Below, piece by piece: positions 1-8,828 of a stretch of 34,899 nt of DNA (positions are counted from its first letter, which is position 1; each line of letters starts with the position of its first letter). Made by a program: the position numbers and the translations under genes. The stretch lies in contig CALWLK010000079.1 of assembly GCA_944381505.1 (NCBI GenBank), forward strand, positions 1 through 34,899. Reading direction: 5' to 3'. This DNA is from an uncultured Lachnospiraceae bacterium (GTDB lineage Bacteria > Bacillota > Clostridia > Lachnospirales > Lachnospiraceae). The notes under the pieces are model-generated. The model was given only the letters and a program-made list of their open reading frames with translations. It did no database searches and was not told the origin of the DNA.

Positions 1-1071
1 GAGCTCACCGTATCCGAGCTTCAGCTTTTGGAGATAGCAAAGGCGGTGTCCTACGATTCAAAGGTGGTGATAATGGACGAGCCCACATCGTCTCTCACGG
101 ATTCGGAGGTAAAGATACTCTTTGAGACCATAGAGAAGCTTAAAAAGAAAAATGTGGCGATCATATATATAAGTCACAAGCTGGATGAGCTTTTCAAGAT
201 CGCCGATTATGTCTGCGTTTTGAGAGACGGAAGCATCATAAGCTACCGCCCCATATCCGAGACAACGAATGACATGGTGATAAGCGAGATGGTGGGAAGG
301 AGCATGGACGACATATATCCCACCGTGACAAAAACCATAGGGGAGACTGTTCTTAAGGTGGAGAACCTGAGCAGGAAGGGCGTTTTTGAGAACGTGAGCT
401 TTGAGGTTAAAAGCGGCGAGATACTTGGCTTTGCGGGCATGGTTGGGGCCGGAAGGACGGAGATAGTAGAGACTCTGTTCGGAGCGGAGCCTCATTACAC
501 GGGAGATATCTATATAAAGGGTGAGAAAGTAAAGATAAAGAGCACTATGGACGCTGTGGCGAACAGATTGGCCCTGGTGCCTGAGGACAGGGCTTTGAGT
601 GGCCTCAATCTCTCCGGGACCGTGAGATCGAATATGTGTTCCACTGTCCTCGGAAGGATAGGGCGTTTCAGGGGACTTTTGGCGAACCCGAAAAGGGAGA
701 GGGAATGTACCCGGGACATGGCCGGAAAAATGCGCATCAAGATGAGCAGCGAGGATCAGACAGCCGCATTTTTGTCGGGAGGAAACCAGCAGAAGATAGT
801 AGTCGGGAAATGGCTTTTGACGGAGCCCGATATAGTCTTTATGGATGAGCCGACTAGAGGTATAGATGTGGGGGCCAAATATGAGATCTATCAGATAATC
901 CAGAGCTTGGCCGCCTCCGGGAAGGCCGTCGTAATGATATCCTCCGAGATGCCCGAGCTCCTGGGGGTGTGCGACAGGATAATCGTCCTGAGAGCGGGCC
1001 GCATAGTGGGAGAGATGGACGCAAAAGATGCTTCACAGGAAAAGATAATGTCTGTGATCGTAAATAACTGA
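1..1071 (+). CDS. Sugar ABC transporter ATP-binding protein, RbsA/MglA type (5' partial)
   Basis: ATPase of a CUT2-type (ribose/galactose-like) importer, which couples ATP hydrolysis to uptake at the inner face of the membrane. The reading frame is open from base 1, so the start and the first Walker A lie outside the window. Visible parts are the end of the first nucleotide-binding domain (signature-like LTVSELQLLEIAKAV, Walker B VVIMDEPTSS, switch region YISHK) and a complete second domain with the degenerate P-loop GMVGAGRTE, the signature LSGGNQQK and Walker B IVFMDEPTRG. Two fused NBDs with this degenerate second P-loop are typical of RbsA/MglA/XylG proteins of about 500 residues. A permease gene follows after 22 bp and a binding lipoprotein after that, so this is the first visible gene of a five-gene operon. 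The transported sugar cannot be read from the sequence. Confidence 0.93.
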   Translation, partial: ELTVSELQLLEIAKAVSYDSKVVIMDEPTSSLTDSEVKILFETIEKLKKKNVAIIYISHKLDELFKIADYVCVLRDGSIISYRPISETTNDMVISEMVGRSMDDIYPTVTKTIGETVLKVENLSRKGVFENVSFEVKSGEILGFAGMVGAGRTEIVETLFGAEPHYTGDIYIKGEKVKIKSTMDAVANRLALVPEDRALSGLNLSGTVRSNMCSTVLGRIGRFRGLLANPKRERECTRDMAGKMRIKMSSEDQTAAFLSGGNQQKIVVGKWLLTEPDIVFMDEPTRGIDVGAKYEIYQIIQSLAASGKAVVMISSEMPELLGVCDRIIVLRAGRIVGEMDAKDASQEKIMSVIVNN

Positions 1072-1093
1072 TTGACGGAAGGCGAGGAAGATT

Positions 1094-2086
1094 ATGGAGA
1101 AATTAAAAAATCACAGAGAGCTTGTTTCAAAGTTGGGGATAGTTTTTGTCCTTATTGCCCTTATTATTTTGTGGTCAAGCCTTTCAGACGCATTCTTTAC
1201 CACCAACAATATGCTTCTGATAATCAAGCAGGTTACTCTTTACGGCATACTAGCCATAGGTATGACCTTTGTCCTGATAACAGGGGGCATAGATCTGTCG
1301 GTTGGCTCGATAGTGGCGCTGTCGGCTGTTTTTGCGGCACACTTTTGCGCGGGAGAAAACGTGGATATGCCCATTATAGTCCCCATCACCGTATCAATAG
1401 TAATAGGCATACTCTGCGGAGTCATAAACGGCGTGGGTGTGGCTTTCTGCAATATCCCACCGTTTATCATGACCATGTGCATGATGCTTGCGGCAAGAGG
1501 CGCGGCATATGTATACACGAACGCAAAGGCCATATTCAATCTGAATGACGCTTTTGTGAATATTTCCAACGGATTTTTGGGAAGGACCTTTGATGCTTCA
1601 GGAAAGGTCGATAATTACGGCATACCCTACATGGTATTTTACTTTATAGCAGCTATGGCGATAGGAATAGTGCTTTTGCAGTGCACCACATACGGAAGAA
1701 AGGTCTACGCCATAGGAGGAAACAAGAAAGCGGCAAGATATTCGGGAATCAATACAAGGCTTGTGGAGTTTTCCGTATACGTCATAAGCGGTCTGTGCGC
1801 GGGAATATGCGGTTTCTTGATGGCCTCCAGAATATCCTCGGGAAATGCGAATTCGGCAGACGGCTACGAGATGACGGTCATCTCGGCGGCGGTAATAGGA
1901 GGCGTATCCCTCTCAGGAGGCGTGGGAACGATGTTCGGGACCATGATAGGCGTGCTGATAGTAGGTGTTATAAGCAACGGAATGGATATTTTGGGAATAA
2001 ACACATATTTTCAGGAGATACTCCAGGCTGTGATAATTTTCGTCGCCGTCTACATAGACGTACACGTAAACAGAAACAAGAAATAA
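1094..2086 (+). CDS. Sugar ABC transporter permease, RbsC/MglC type
   Basis: Membrane-spanning permease of the same CUT2 importer, 330 residues, the usual length for the BPD_transp_2 family. The protein is almost entirely hydrophobic, with about eight to ten predicted membrane segments. The conserved block GMTFVLITGGIDLSVGSIVA (about residues 57-76) is the hallmark of RbsC-type permeases. Near the C-terminus the motif AAVIGGVSLSGGVGTMFGT is also characteristic. The ATG at 1094 is preceded by a purine-rich GGCGAGGAAG ribosome site. It lies 22 bp after the ATPase gene and 45 bp before the lipoprotein gene, with no terminator in either gap. Confidence 0.93.
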   Translation: MEKLKNHRELVSKLGIVFVLIALIILWSSLSDAFFTTNNMLLIIKQVTLYGILAIGMTFVLITGGIDLSVGSIVALSAVFAAHFCAGENVDMPIIVPITVSIVIGILCGVINGVGVAFCNIPPFIMTMCMMLAARGAAYVYTNAKAIFNLNDAFVNISNGFLGRTFDASGKVDNYGIPYMVFYFIAAMAIGIVLLQCTTYGRKVYAIGGNKKAARYSGINTRLVEFSVYVISGLCAGICGFLMASRISSGNANSADGYEMTVISAAVIGGVSLSGGVGTMFGTMIGVLIVGVISNGMDILGINTYFQEILQAVIIFVAVYIDVHVNRNKK

Positions 2087-2131
2087 TAATTTAATTATTA
2101 TAAAAAATTTTTAAGAAGGGAAGGTTACATT

Positions 2132-3181
2132 ATGAGAAAACTGTTATCACTGTTGTTGGCAGGAACTATGGTGCTTAGCCTTGGGGCTTGTTCAGGAGGC
2201 GGTACCGAGACTACGGAGGCGGCTGCAGAGACGACTGCCGCTGCGGCTGAAGCTCAGGAGGCTGAGGCGGAGGAGACCGAGGCCGAGGCGGCTGCGGAGG
2301 GAGAGAGTCTCGGAAGACTTTTGTTCCTTCAGACCCACAATAACAACTCCTTTATGTCCTATATGGGAGAGATGTTCGTAAAGCTTGCCGAGGAGAGAGG
2401 CTTCGAGGTCGATCATCTCACAGCGGATTCAGATGAGGCCACACAGCTCTCACAGATAGAGCAGGGTATAGTGAGCGGAAACTATGTGGGAATAGTTTGC
2501 GACTGTACAGGTGAGGGAGTTACCCAGGGCTTCAAGGAGGCTAAAGAAGCAGGCCTTTATGTTATGACTCTTCATGAGGGCGTTACAGACAATTCAAATG
2601 TTGACTGCGTGGTAGCCTGCAGCCTTGCGGACACAGGCTATGAGGCTATAAGGCTCGAGGTGGAGGAGCTTGGAGAAGACTTCAACCTTGCTATAGTAAA
2701 CGGTTCCGAGGGACACGGAGCCACAGTGGCTATAAGAGAGGGCTATGACAGAGCTCTCGAGGAGTTCTCGGACATAAATGTTGTGTTTGACGGAGCAGGA
2801 AACTGGAATGCCGAGGAAGCTATGGCGCTTACAGAGACATGGTTTGCTTCAGGAGAGAGAATAGACGGTATCGTCTGCATGAACGACGGAATGGCAACCG
2901 GAGTAAGACAGGTCATGAGAGACAACGGCGTATTGGGAACTATCCCCATCTATTCAAACGACTGTGAGGCCGATACTCTCGACGCTATAGAGGCGGGAGA
3001 GCAGAGCGGATCCTTCGACATGAATGCCGAGGCACAGTGTGAGGCTGCTCTTGACGCGATGACAAAGCTTATAAACGGCGAGACTCTTGAGGAGAAGGAA
3101 ATATATGTAGAGCCTTTGCTTGTTACAGCCGAGAATCTTGAGGAGTACAGGGCAAGCCACGCTGATTCAGGAAGCTATTAA
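2132..3181 (+). CDS. Sugar ABC transporter substrate-binding lipoprotein (periplasmic-binding-protein type I fold)
   Basis: Extracellular ligand-binding component of the importer, 349 residues. A signal peptide with lipobox LGAC places the lipidated cysteine at residue 20. It is followed by an unusual linker of about 35 residues made almost only of Ala, Glu and Thr. The ligand-binding domain starts at about residue 58 (LGRLLFLQTHNNNSF) and shows the Peripla_BP_4 pattern: an 'SQIEQGIVSGNYVGIVCDCTGEG' region split across the first lobe, and VCMNDGMATGVRQVM in the second lobe. The ribosome site is AAGGGAAGG. CUT2 binding proteins usually bind ribose, galactose, xylose, autoinducer-2 or related polyols. 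The two enzymes downstream suggest that the ligand is not one of the common sugars, but this is inference. Confidence 0.9.
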   Translation: MRKLLSLLLAGTMVLSLGACSGGGTETTEAAAETTAAAAEAQEAEAEETEAEAAAEGESLGRLLFLQTHNNNSFMSYMGEMFVKLAEERGFEVDHLTADSDEATQLSQIEQGIVSGNYVGIVCDCTGEGVTQGFKEAKEAGLYVMTLHEGVTDNSNVDCVVACSLADTGYEAIRLEVEELGEDFNLAIVNGSEGHGATVAIREGYDRALEEFSDINVVFDGAGNWNAEEAMALTETWFASGERIDGIVCMNDGMATGVRQVMRDNGVLGTIPIYSNDCEADTLDAIEAGEQSGSFDMNAEAQCEAALDAMTKLINGETLEEKEIYVEPLLVTAENLEEYRASHADSGSY

Positions 3182-3235
3182 TTTCGATCAGAGAAACAGA
3201 CTGATTTATTTACCGAAATAAGAAGGTGAGACTTA

Positions 3236-4447
3236 GTGAAAACTGTTCTGATGTTGGGGACCTTTGATTCAAAGGGAAAGGAATTTGATTACCTCTACTC
3301 CGAGCTTAAAAAGAGGAATGCAAATATAATGACTATGGATGTCGGAGTATTTGATCCTGTTTCCGGCTTTGAGATAGACATCAGCGCGTCAGAAGTCGCC
3401 TTACGAGGCGGGGAGAGCCTTGAATCCCTCAGAGAAAAGTCGGACAGAGGCCATGCCATGCACGTCATGAGCGAAGGTGCAAGAGCTATATCCCGAGAGC
3501 TGCAAAAAAAGGGTGAGATCGATGCAATAATAAGCATGGGAGGAGGCGGCGGTACATCTATCGCCGCCACCGCAATGCAGGCGCTGCCCATAGGCTTTCC
3601 AAAAGTATGTATAACGACTCTGGCTTCCGGAGATACCTCGGAGTATGTGGGAACAAAGGATATAGTTTTGTATCCTTCAATAGTTGACATATGCGGGATA
3701 AATTCCTTTTCAAAGATCATTATGTCGAGGGCTGCGGGAGCCGTCTGCGGAATGGCTGACATGGAGCCGGAGACGGATTCCGAGACAGGAAAGACCATAT
3801 TTATATCTATGTTCGGAAACTCCACAGAGTGCGTGGAAAGATGTCAGGCCCTGCTTTCCAAGGATTTCTCCACCATGGTATTTCATGCCACAGGAGGCGG
3901 GGGAAGGACCATGGAGGACCTCATTATGGAGGGATACTGCAGCGCTTGTCTGGACATAACTACGACGGAGTGGGCTGATGAGCTGTGCGGAGGGATACTC
4001 TCTGCGGGGGACAAGAGACTTGACGCTCCGGGAAAGATCGGCATTCCCCACGTTATCGCTCCCGGCTGTCTCGACATGGTCAATTTCGGGACATGGGATA
4101 CGGTCCCTCAAAAATATAAGGATTCCGACAGAAAGTTTTATGAGTGGAATCCCATGGTAACGCTGATGAGGACAAATGCCTCGGAAAATCGGGAGCTGGG
4201 AAGGATATTGGCCGAAAAGGCCAATGCCTCAAAGGGACCTGTAGCTTTTGTTCTGCCTCTTAAGGGTCTGTCCATATTGGACGGAGAGGGCCAATGCTTC
4301 TGCGACTTTGATACAGACCGAGTCCTTTTTGACAGCATAGAGGAGAACTTAAATAAAAATATACCTGTATATAAGGTTGACGCCAACATCAATGATGAGG
4401 CGTTTGCGAAAAAAGCCGTTGAGGTTTTGCTCGGGTTGATGAAATAA
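3236..4447 (+). CDS. Tm-1-like ATP-binding domain protein (UPF0261 family)
   Basis: 403-residue cytoplasmic protein, the normal length for UPF0261. It begins with the family-typical VLMLGTFDSKGKEFDYL. It also has the glycine-rich stretch ISMGGGGGTSIAATAMQALP (about residues 100-119), GIPKVCITTLASGDTSEYVG-like text with 'TTLASGDTSEYVGTKDI', and the second glycine motif FHATGGGGRTMEDLI. The start is GTG at 3236 with AAGGTGAG upstream. In tomato Tm-1 and many fungal proteins this domain is fused to a TIM barrel; here the TIM-barrel partner is the separate next gene, 18 bp away. The biochemical reaction of bacterial members is not established to my knowledge. Co-transcription with a sugar importer points to a catabolic role for the imported compound, as inference. 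Confidence 0.88.
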   Translation: MKTVLMLGTFDSKGKEFDYLYSELKKRNANIMTMDVGVFDPVSGFEIDISASEVALRGGESLESLREKSDRGHAMHVMSEGARAISRELQKKGEIDAIISMGGGGGTSIAATAMQALPIGFPKVCITTLASGDTSEYVGTKDIVLYPSIVDICGINSFSKIIMSRAAGAVCGMADMEPETDSETGKTIFISMFGNSTECVERCQALLSKDFSTMVFHATGGGGRTMEDLIMEGYCSACLDITTTEWADELCGGILSAGDKRLDAPGKIGIPHVIAPGCLDMVNFGTWDTVPQKYKDSDRKFYEWNPMVTLMRTNASENRELGRILAEKANASKGPVAFVLPLKGLSILDGEGQCFCDFDTDRVLFDSIEENLNKNIPVYKVDANINDEAFAKKAVEVLLGLMK

Positions 4448-4465
4448 TATCAGGAGGTGGATATC

Positions 4466-5293
4466 ATGGTAATAGAGAGAAGCGAAATATTAAGGCGCTT
4501 GAGAAAAAATATTGACGAGGGAAGGCCCATCATAGGAACCGGAGCCGGCACCGGAATAAGCGCGAAGTTTGAGGAGGCAGGAGGCACCGACCTTATCATC
4601 GTCTACAATTCAGGAAGGTACAGAATGGCCGGCAGAGGCTCCAGCGCGGGACTCTTGGCCTACGGTGACGCCAATCAGATAGTTATGGATATGGCGGGAG
4701 AGATACTTCCTGTTGTAAAGGACACTCCTGTGCTTGCAGGCGTCAACGGCACCGATCCTTTTAAGGACATGACCTTATTCCTTAAGAAGGTCAAGGAGGT
4801 GGGCTACTCGGGAGTTCAGAACTTCCCCACAGTAGGCCTTTTTGAGGGAAGGATGAGACATACCTTCGAGGAGACAGGTATGAGCTATAATCTCGAGGTG
4901 GATATGGTGCATATTGCCCATGAGATGGATCTCTTTACCTCACCCTATGCCTTCAATCCCGAGGAGGCCGTAAAGATGACCAAGGCGGGAGCTGACGTTG
5001 TGGTTGCACACTGCGGCTGCACTGTAGGCGGATCCATAGGAGCCGAGACGATCATGGAGCTGGATGCTGCCGTAAAGACCGTGCAGGATATACATGACGC
5101 GGCGACGGCAGAGAGGAGCGACGTAATAGTGCTCTGCCACGGAGGCCCTATCTCAAGTCCCGAGGACGCGCAGTATATTTTGCAGCACACCAAGGGAGTA
5201 CATGGCTTCTACGGAGCTTCAAGCGCCGAGAGGATGCCTGTAGAGGTAGCTATCACAGAGCATATCAAGAAGTTTAAGAGCATTAAATTCTAA
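4466..5293 (+). CDS. Phosphoenolpyruvate hydrolase-family TIM-barrel protein (Tm-1 C-terminal partner)
   Basis: 275-residue protein of the PEP_hydrolase/TIM-barrel family that normally lies beside or is fused to UPF0261. Recognisable segments are [19 protein letters not shown], the [20 protein letters not shown] block, [27 protein letters not shown] and [20 protein letters not shown] at 4457 would extend the frame, but it lies inside the ribosome site AGGAGGTGG (4452-4460). The ATG at 4466 is therefore chosen. It is the last gene of the importer operon and is followed by a strong terminator. Family members share a fold with PEP mutase-like and isocitrate-lyase-like enzymes; the substrate is unknown. 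Confidence 0.87.
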   Translation: MVIERSEILRRLRKNIDEGRPIIGTGAGTGISAKFEEAGGTDLIIVYNSGRYRMAGRGSSAGLLAYGDANQIVMDMAGEILPVVKDTPVLAGVNGTDPFKDMTLFLKKVKEVGYSGVQNFPTVGLFEGRMRHTFEETGMSYNLEVDMVHIAHEMDLFTSPYAFNPEEAVKMTKAGADVVVAHCGCTVGGSIGAETIMELDAAVKTVQDIHDAATAERSDVIVLCHGGPISSPEDAQYILQHTKGVHGFYGASSAERMPVEVAITEHIKKFKSIKF

Positions 5294-5311
5294 GCAGTAA
5301 GACCAATATCG

Positions 5312-5355
5312 AAATACCGTCTGTTATCCTTGAAGGAACAGGCGGTATTTTTTGT
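5312..5355 (+). terminator. Rho-independent terminator of the sugar importer/Tm-1 operon
   Basis: AATACCGTCTGTT pairs with AACAGGCGGTATT (one G·U) around a short loop, and the right arm runs into TTTTTT. It lies 20 bp after the stop of the TIM-barrel gene. Confidence 0.9.
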
Positions 5356-5377
5356 CCGAAAACAATGCAGGATCCTC

Positions 5378-5406
5378 TTGACAATGTTTTTTTTGTACTT
5401 TATAAT
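5378..5406 (+). promoter_or_regulatory. Consensus sigma-A promoter for the 5508 operon
   Basis: TTGACA (5378-5383), a 17-bp spacer and TATAAT (5401-5406): both hexamers match the housekeeping consensus exactly. Transcription should start near 5413 and give a leader of about 95 nt that contains a small AGCCT/AGGCT hairpin (5460-5473). Confidence 0.88.
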
Positions 5407-5507
5407 TCAACATATTATCATGGTAAAGTGATAGCAAGACACAAAAATGAATTTTACGGCAGCCTTATCAGGCTCCATGGGATATCGGACAGACGAGGAG
5501 GGAAATC

Positions 5508-6449
5508 ATGAAAAAGGGAAGGATAGTCACTGTTTTCACAGCAGCAGTTATTTTGGGGGCAGCTCTTATGAGCTCAGGATGTTCAGTGCTCACAGAGGTC
5601 AATGCGGCCCAAGGCGACATTTTATCTTCGGAGGGCTTTGAGGAGACTTCATTGGCGGCCCGCGAGAGTGAGCCTTCGGACGGCATGAACAGGCTTGAGA
5701 GGATAAAGGAGCAGGGCTACATAGAGGTGGCCACAGAGCCGTACTTCGCCCCCTTCGAGTTCATAGATCCCTTAAAGAGCGGAGACGACAAGTATGTGGG
5801 AGCGGATATAGAGCTGGCAAGGTACATAGCTGACAAACTCGGCGTGGAGTGCAGGATAGTTCCCCTCGAGTTTACTGCGGTGCTCAGCAGCGTTACAGAA
5901 GGAAAATATGACCTTGCCATATCGGCTTTGGCATATTCTCCCGCAAGGGCCGAGGCCATGGAGATGTCTGACGGATACTATTTTTCGGACGAGGCGGTTC
6001 AGTACGGGCTTCTCGTGAGAGACGAGGATATAAATACCATAAAGACTACAGCGGACCTTGGTGACAAGGTGGTGGTTGTTCAGAGCGGTTCCATTCAGGA
6101 GGGCTTTGCGGCAGATCAGCTTCCTGAGGGGTGCGCCGAGTTAAAGAGAGTATCGGCAACTACAGACGGCTTCCTGATGGTTCAGGAGGGAAAGGCGGAT
6201 GCCTGCATAACGGCTACTTCAACAGCGGAGCTTTATCTGGAGGCCAACAGTGGATGCGGCATGAGCATAGTCCCTGACATATCCTTTGAGGTGGACGAGG
6301 AGACTCAAGGCACAAGGATAGGGATAAAGAAGGGAGAGACAGAGCTTTTGGACGAGGTGAACAGTATTATTGCCGAGGTCACAGAGAGCGGGCTCTACTC
6401 TGAATGGTACGAGGAGTATTCGGAATACGCGGCAGAGCTGGGGATCTGA
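5508..6449 (+). CDS. Amino-acid-type ABC transporter substrate-binding lipoprotein (SBP_bac_3)
   Basis: 313-residue extracellular binding protein. The signal peptide ends at a lipobox, MSSGC, with Cys25. The mature domain from about residue 65 (LERIKEQGYIEVATEPYFAP) has the SBP_bac_3 pattern: FEFIDP, YVGADIELARYIADKLGVE, the KYDLAISALAYSPARAEAM segment (equivalent to the 'D.ii.gms.t.eR' motif), and a C-terminal EVTESGLYSEWYEEY. The ribosome site is GAGGAGGGAAATC before ATG 5508. Such proteins bind polar amino acids or small peptide-like compounds. The permease follows after 42 bp and an AbgB-like hydrolase after that, so an acylated or conjugated amino acid is a possible ligand. That is inference. 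Confidence 0.9.
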   Translation: MKKGRIVTVFTAAVILGAALMSSGCSVLTEVNAAQGDILSSEGFEETSLAARESEPSDGMNRLERIKEQGYIEVATEPYFAPFEFIDPLKSGDDKYVGADIELARYIADKLGVECRIVPLEFTAVLSSVTEGKYDLAISALAYSPARAEAMEMSDGYYFSDEAVQYGLLVRDEDINTIKTTADLGDKVVVVQSGSIQEGFAADQLPEGCAELKRVSATTDGFLMVQEGKADACITATSTAELYLEANSGCGMSIVPDISFEVDEETQGTRIGIKKGETELLDEVNSIIAEVTESGLYSEWYEEYSEYAAELGI

Positions 6450-6491
6450 TGAGGCAAAGCCGAGTGGGAATTTTTTAAAGGAGCGGGGACT

Positions 6492-7157
6492 ATGATAGAA
6501 ATGACTGTAAGGATACTTGAGAGATACGGATCCGTATATCTGATGGGACTTATGGGGACCATATGCCTTGCCCTTATAACTGTATCTGTTGGAACTGTTT
6601 TGGGGACCTTCGGGGCACTTCTGAGGTATTCCGGTATCGGTGTCTTAAAAGCGGTGGTTCGGGTCTATATTTGGATAATCAGAGGAACACCCATACTTCT
6701 GCAGCTGTACTTTTTCTGGATATTCCTTCCAAGGGTCCTTCCCTTTGAGATGTCCGACACCGCCTGCATCATCACGGCGCTTATCGTAAATGCGGGAGCT
6801 TACGTGGAGGAGATAATAAGAGCGGGCATTCAGGCTGTGGACAAGGGCCAGACGGAGGCGGCGAGAAGCCTCGGGCTGAACGGAAGACAGGCCATGATGA
6901 AGGTGGTGCTGCCCCAAGCTGTAAAGAACATACTCCCCGCTCTGGGAAATGAATTCATAAATATGATAAAACAGGTCTCTCTTGCCTCGGTATTTTTCAT
7001 AAACGAGCTCACCACCTCCTACAGGACGGTGCTCTCGGCCACCTACAGGCCCATAGAGTCCATTCTCATAGCGGGAATCATATATCTTTTCCTCACCACG
7101 GTGCTCACCTGCTTTATGGACAGGATGGAGACGAGACTTCGTTACAGTGAGGCATAG
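6492..7157 (+). CDS. Amino-acid ABC transporter permease (HisM/GlnP family)
   Basis: 221-residue inner-membrane permease, the usual length of HisMQ-family subunits. It has about five membrane helices and the family segments IWIIRGTPILLQLYFFW, NAGAYVEEIIRAGIQAVDKG (EAA-loop region), GQTEAARSLGLN and NEFINMIKQVSLASVFFINE. The ribosome site AAAGGAG lies before ATG 6492. No ATP-binding subunit is encoded next to it, although this family needs one. The third gene of the operon is a hydrolase instead. The partner ATPase must be elsewhere or shared. Confidence 0.92.
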   Translation: MIEMTVRILERYGSVYLMGLMGTICLALITVSVGTVLGTFGALLRYSGIGVLKAVVRVYIWIIRGTPILLQLYFFWIFLPRVLPFEMSDTACIITALIVNAGAYVEEIIRAGIQAVDKGQTEAARSLGLNGRQAMMKVVLPQAVKNILPALGNEFINMIKQVSLASVFFINELTTSYRTVLSATYRPIESILIAGIIYLFLTTVLTCFMDRMETRLRYSEA

Positions 7158-7187
7158 GATGAGCTCATAAACAGGAGGTGTTTTTAT

Positions 7188-8636
7188 ATGGCAAACTCGG
7201 ACAGGACTTGGATAGAGGATTTCATAGACAAAAACGGAGAGGAATATATATCGGTGAGCGACAGCATATGGGAGTATGCCGAGCTCGCCTTTCATGAATA
7301 CAGCTCTGCAAAGCTTCTCATGAAGGAGCTTTCGAAAAAAGGATTTGAGGTGGAATCGGGCCTTGCCGGTATCCCAACCGCCTTTAAGGGCAGCGCAAGC
7401 TTCGGTACGGGAAAGCCCGTCATGGGAATATTGGGAGAGTTTGATGCCCTATCGAGCCTGAGCCAGGAGGCGGGAGTGACGGAAAAAAGGGAGATCGTAA
7501 AGGGCGGTGCGGGACACGGCTGCGGACACTGCGCTCTGGGTGCCGGATCTCTTGCCGCGGCGATAGCCGTGAAGGAATACCTCAGGGAATTTAAGAAGGA
7601 CGGAACGATCATATATTTCGGATGCCCCGCCGAGGAGGGAGCAGGCTCGAAGCAGTTCATGGCGAGGGCAGGGGTCTTTGACGGTGTGGATTTTGTATAC
7701 ACATGGCACCCTTCCACAAAGAACATGGTGGAGGCTGTACACTCAAATGCCATAATGGGTGCCAATTTTACTTTTGACGGAGTCTCCTCCCACGCGGGAG
7801 CGACCCCCTATCTGGGAAGAAGCGCTCTCGATGCCTGTGAGCTTATGAGCGTGGGCTGCAACTATCTGAGAGAGCACGTCATACCGGAGGCCCGCATACA
7901 TTACGCCTATATAGACGCCGGTGGGACAGCTCCCAATGTGGTGCAGGATCACGCTGTGGTCAGATACGAGGTGAGGGCTCCCTACGTGTATCAGGTGAAG
8001 GAGCTATTTGAGAGAGTGTGCAATGTGGCGAGAGGCGCGGCAATAATGACAGGGACTGATTTCAGATGCGATCTGTCTATGGCCTTCACGGAGTATATCC
8101 CCAACAATGCTCTCGCCTCAGTGGCGGATGAGTGTATGGGAGAGATAGGCGCGCCCAAATGGGACGAGGAGGATTATCGCCTTGCGAAGGCCTTCCTTGA
8201 CACCTACAATGAGGAGGTCCTCACCTGTGCAAAACGGGATATAGCGGAGACCTTTGGTGAGGAAAGGCTTTCGGAAAAACTTGAGCGGCCCCTTGACGAT
8301 GAGGTACATCCCTTCTCCCGGGACAGGATAAGGCTTCAGGCGGGCTCTACCGATGTGGGAGACGTGGGTTATGCCGTTCCGACCTTAAATATAAATGTGG
8401 CAACGGCCTGTCTGGGAAATGTGGGACACACATGGCAGATGACGGCTCAGTCCTGCAGCAGACTCTCCCACAAGGGGATGCTTGCCGCCGCAAAGATACT
8501 TGCGCTCAGCTCTATAAGAACTGCCGAGCGGCCTGAGGTCATCGCGGCGGCCAAGGAGGAGGTATCAAGGCGGAACGGAGGCCGCTACAGCTGTCCTCTT
8601 CCTGACAGTGTCCTTCCGCCCTTGGAGACATATTAA
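7188..8636 (+). CDS. M20-family amidohydrolase, AbgB-like (aminobenzoyl-glutamate hydrolase B subunit family)
   Basis: 482-residue zinc-dependent amidohydrolase, close to AbgB length. M20 features are MGILGEFDALSSLSQEAG, GHGCGHCALGAGSLAAAIAV (metal-binding His and Cys region), YFGCPAEEGAGSKQFMARAG (catalytic/metal Glu pair), the dimerisation-domain text SSHAGATPYLGRSALDACEL, and a C-terminal GSTDVGDVGYAVPT with CLGNVGHTWQ. Conserved Gly-Asp/His positions appear intact, so it should be active. It has a strong AGGAGGTG ribosome site and lies 30 bp after the permease gene. AbgB family enzymes split amide-linked conjugates such as p-aminobenzoyl-glutamate. In this operon it probably hydrolyses the compound brought in by the upstream transporter (inference). 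Confidence 0.9.
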   Translation: MANSDRTWIEDFIDKNGEEYISVSDSIWEYAELAFHEYSSAKLLMKELSKKGFEVESGLAGIPTAFKGSASFGTGKPVMGILGEFDALSSLSQEAGVTEKREIVKGGAGHGCGHCALGAGSLAAAIAVKEYLREFKKDGTIIYFGCPAEEGAGSKQFMARAGVFDGVDFVYTWHPSTKNMVEAVHSNAIMGANFTFDGVSSHAGATPYLGRSALDACELMSVGCNYLREHVIPEARIHYAYIDAGGTAPNVVQDHAVVRYEVRAPYVYQVKELFERVCNVARGAAIMTGTDFRCDLSMAFTEYIPNNALASVADECMGEIGAPKWDEEDYRLAKAFLDTYNEEVLTCAKRDIAETFGEERLSEKLERPLDDEVHPFSRDRIRLQAGSTDVGDVGYAVPTLNINVATACLGNVGHTWQMTAQSCSRLSHKGMLAAAKILALSSIRTAERPEVIAAAKEEVSRRNGGRYSCPLPDSVLPPLETY

Positions 8637-8663
8637 CAGCGGATCTTTCCTTCTGAAAAGCAT

Positions 8664-8720
8664 ATCGGGTCCTCTCAATGCGTCGGAGCCTTACGGCGCG
8701 GGAGAGCCCGATTTTGTTTT
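8664..8720 (+). terminator. Probable Rho-independent terminator after the amidohydrolase gene
   Basis: ATCGGG (8664-8669) pairs with CCCGAT (8707-8712), extended by CTCTC/GAGAG across a small bulge and an inner GCGTCG/CGGCGC arm. It is followed by ATTTTGTTTT. The stem is imperfect, but position and T tract fit. Confidence 0.65.
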
Positions 8721-8828
8721 GTCCGCAAAAGTATAAATTCCTTAAAAATATGCTGTATTATTTCGTAAAGTGTGCTATATTGCAGTTTAGAGTGATTTTT
8801 AAAATTTATATTTAAGGACGGTTGACTG

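Noticed and set aside
28..1071. Start of the ABC ATPase at the TTG at position 28
   Set aside because: The frame is open to base 1 and the residues before 28 match the NBD signature region, so the gene is cut by the window edge rather than starting there.
4457..4465. GTG start for the TIM-barrel gene
   Set aside because: It lies inside the AGGAGGTGG ribosome site; ATG 4466 has correct spacing.
5447..5641. Possible 64-residue leader peptide before the 5508 lipoprotein gene
   Set aside because: It overlaps the lipoprotein gene in another frame, has no good ribosome site, and has no signal or regulatory codon run.
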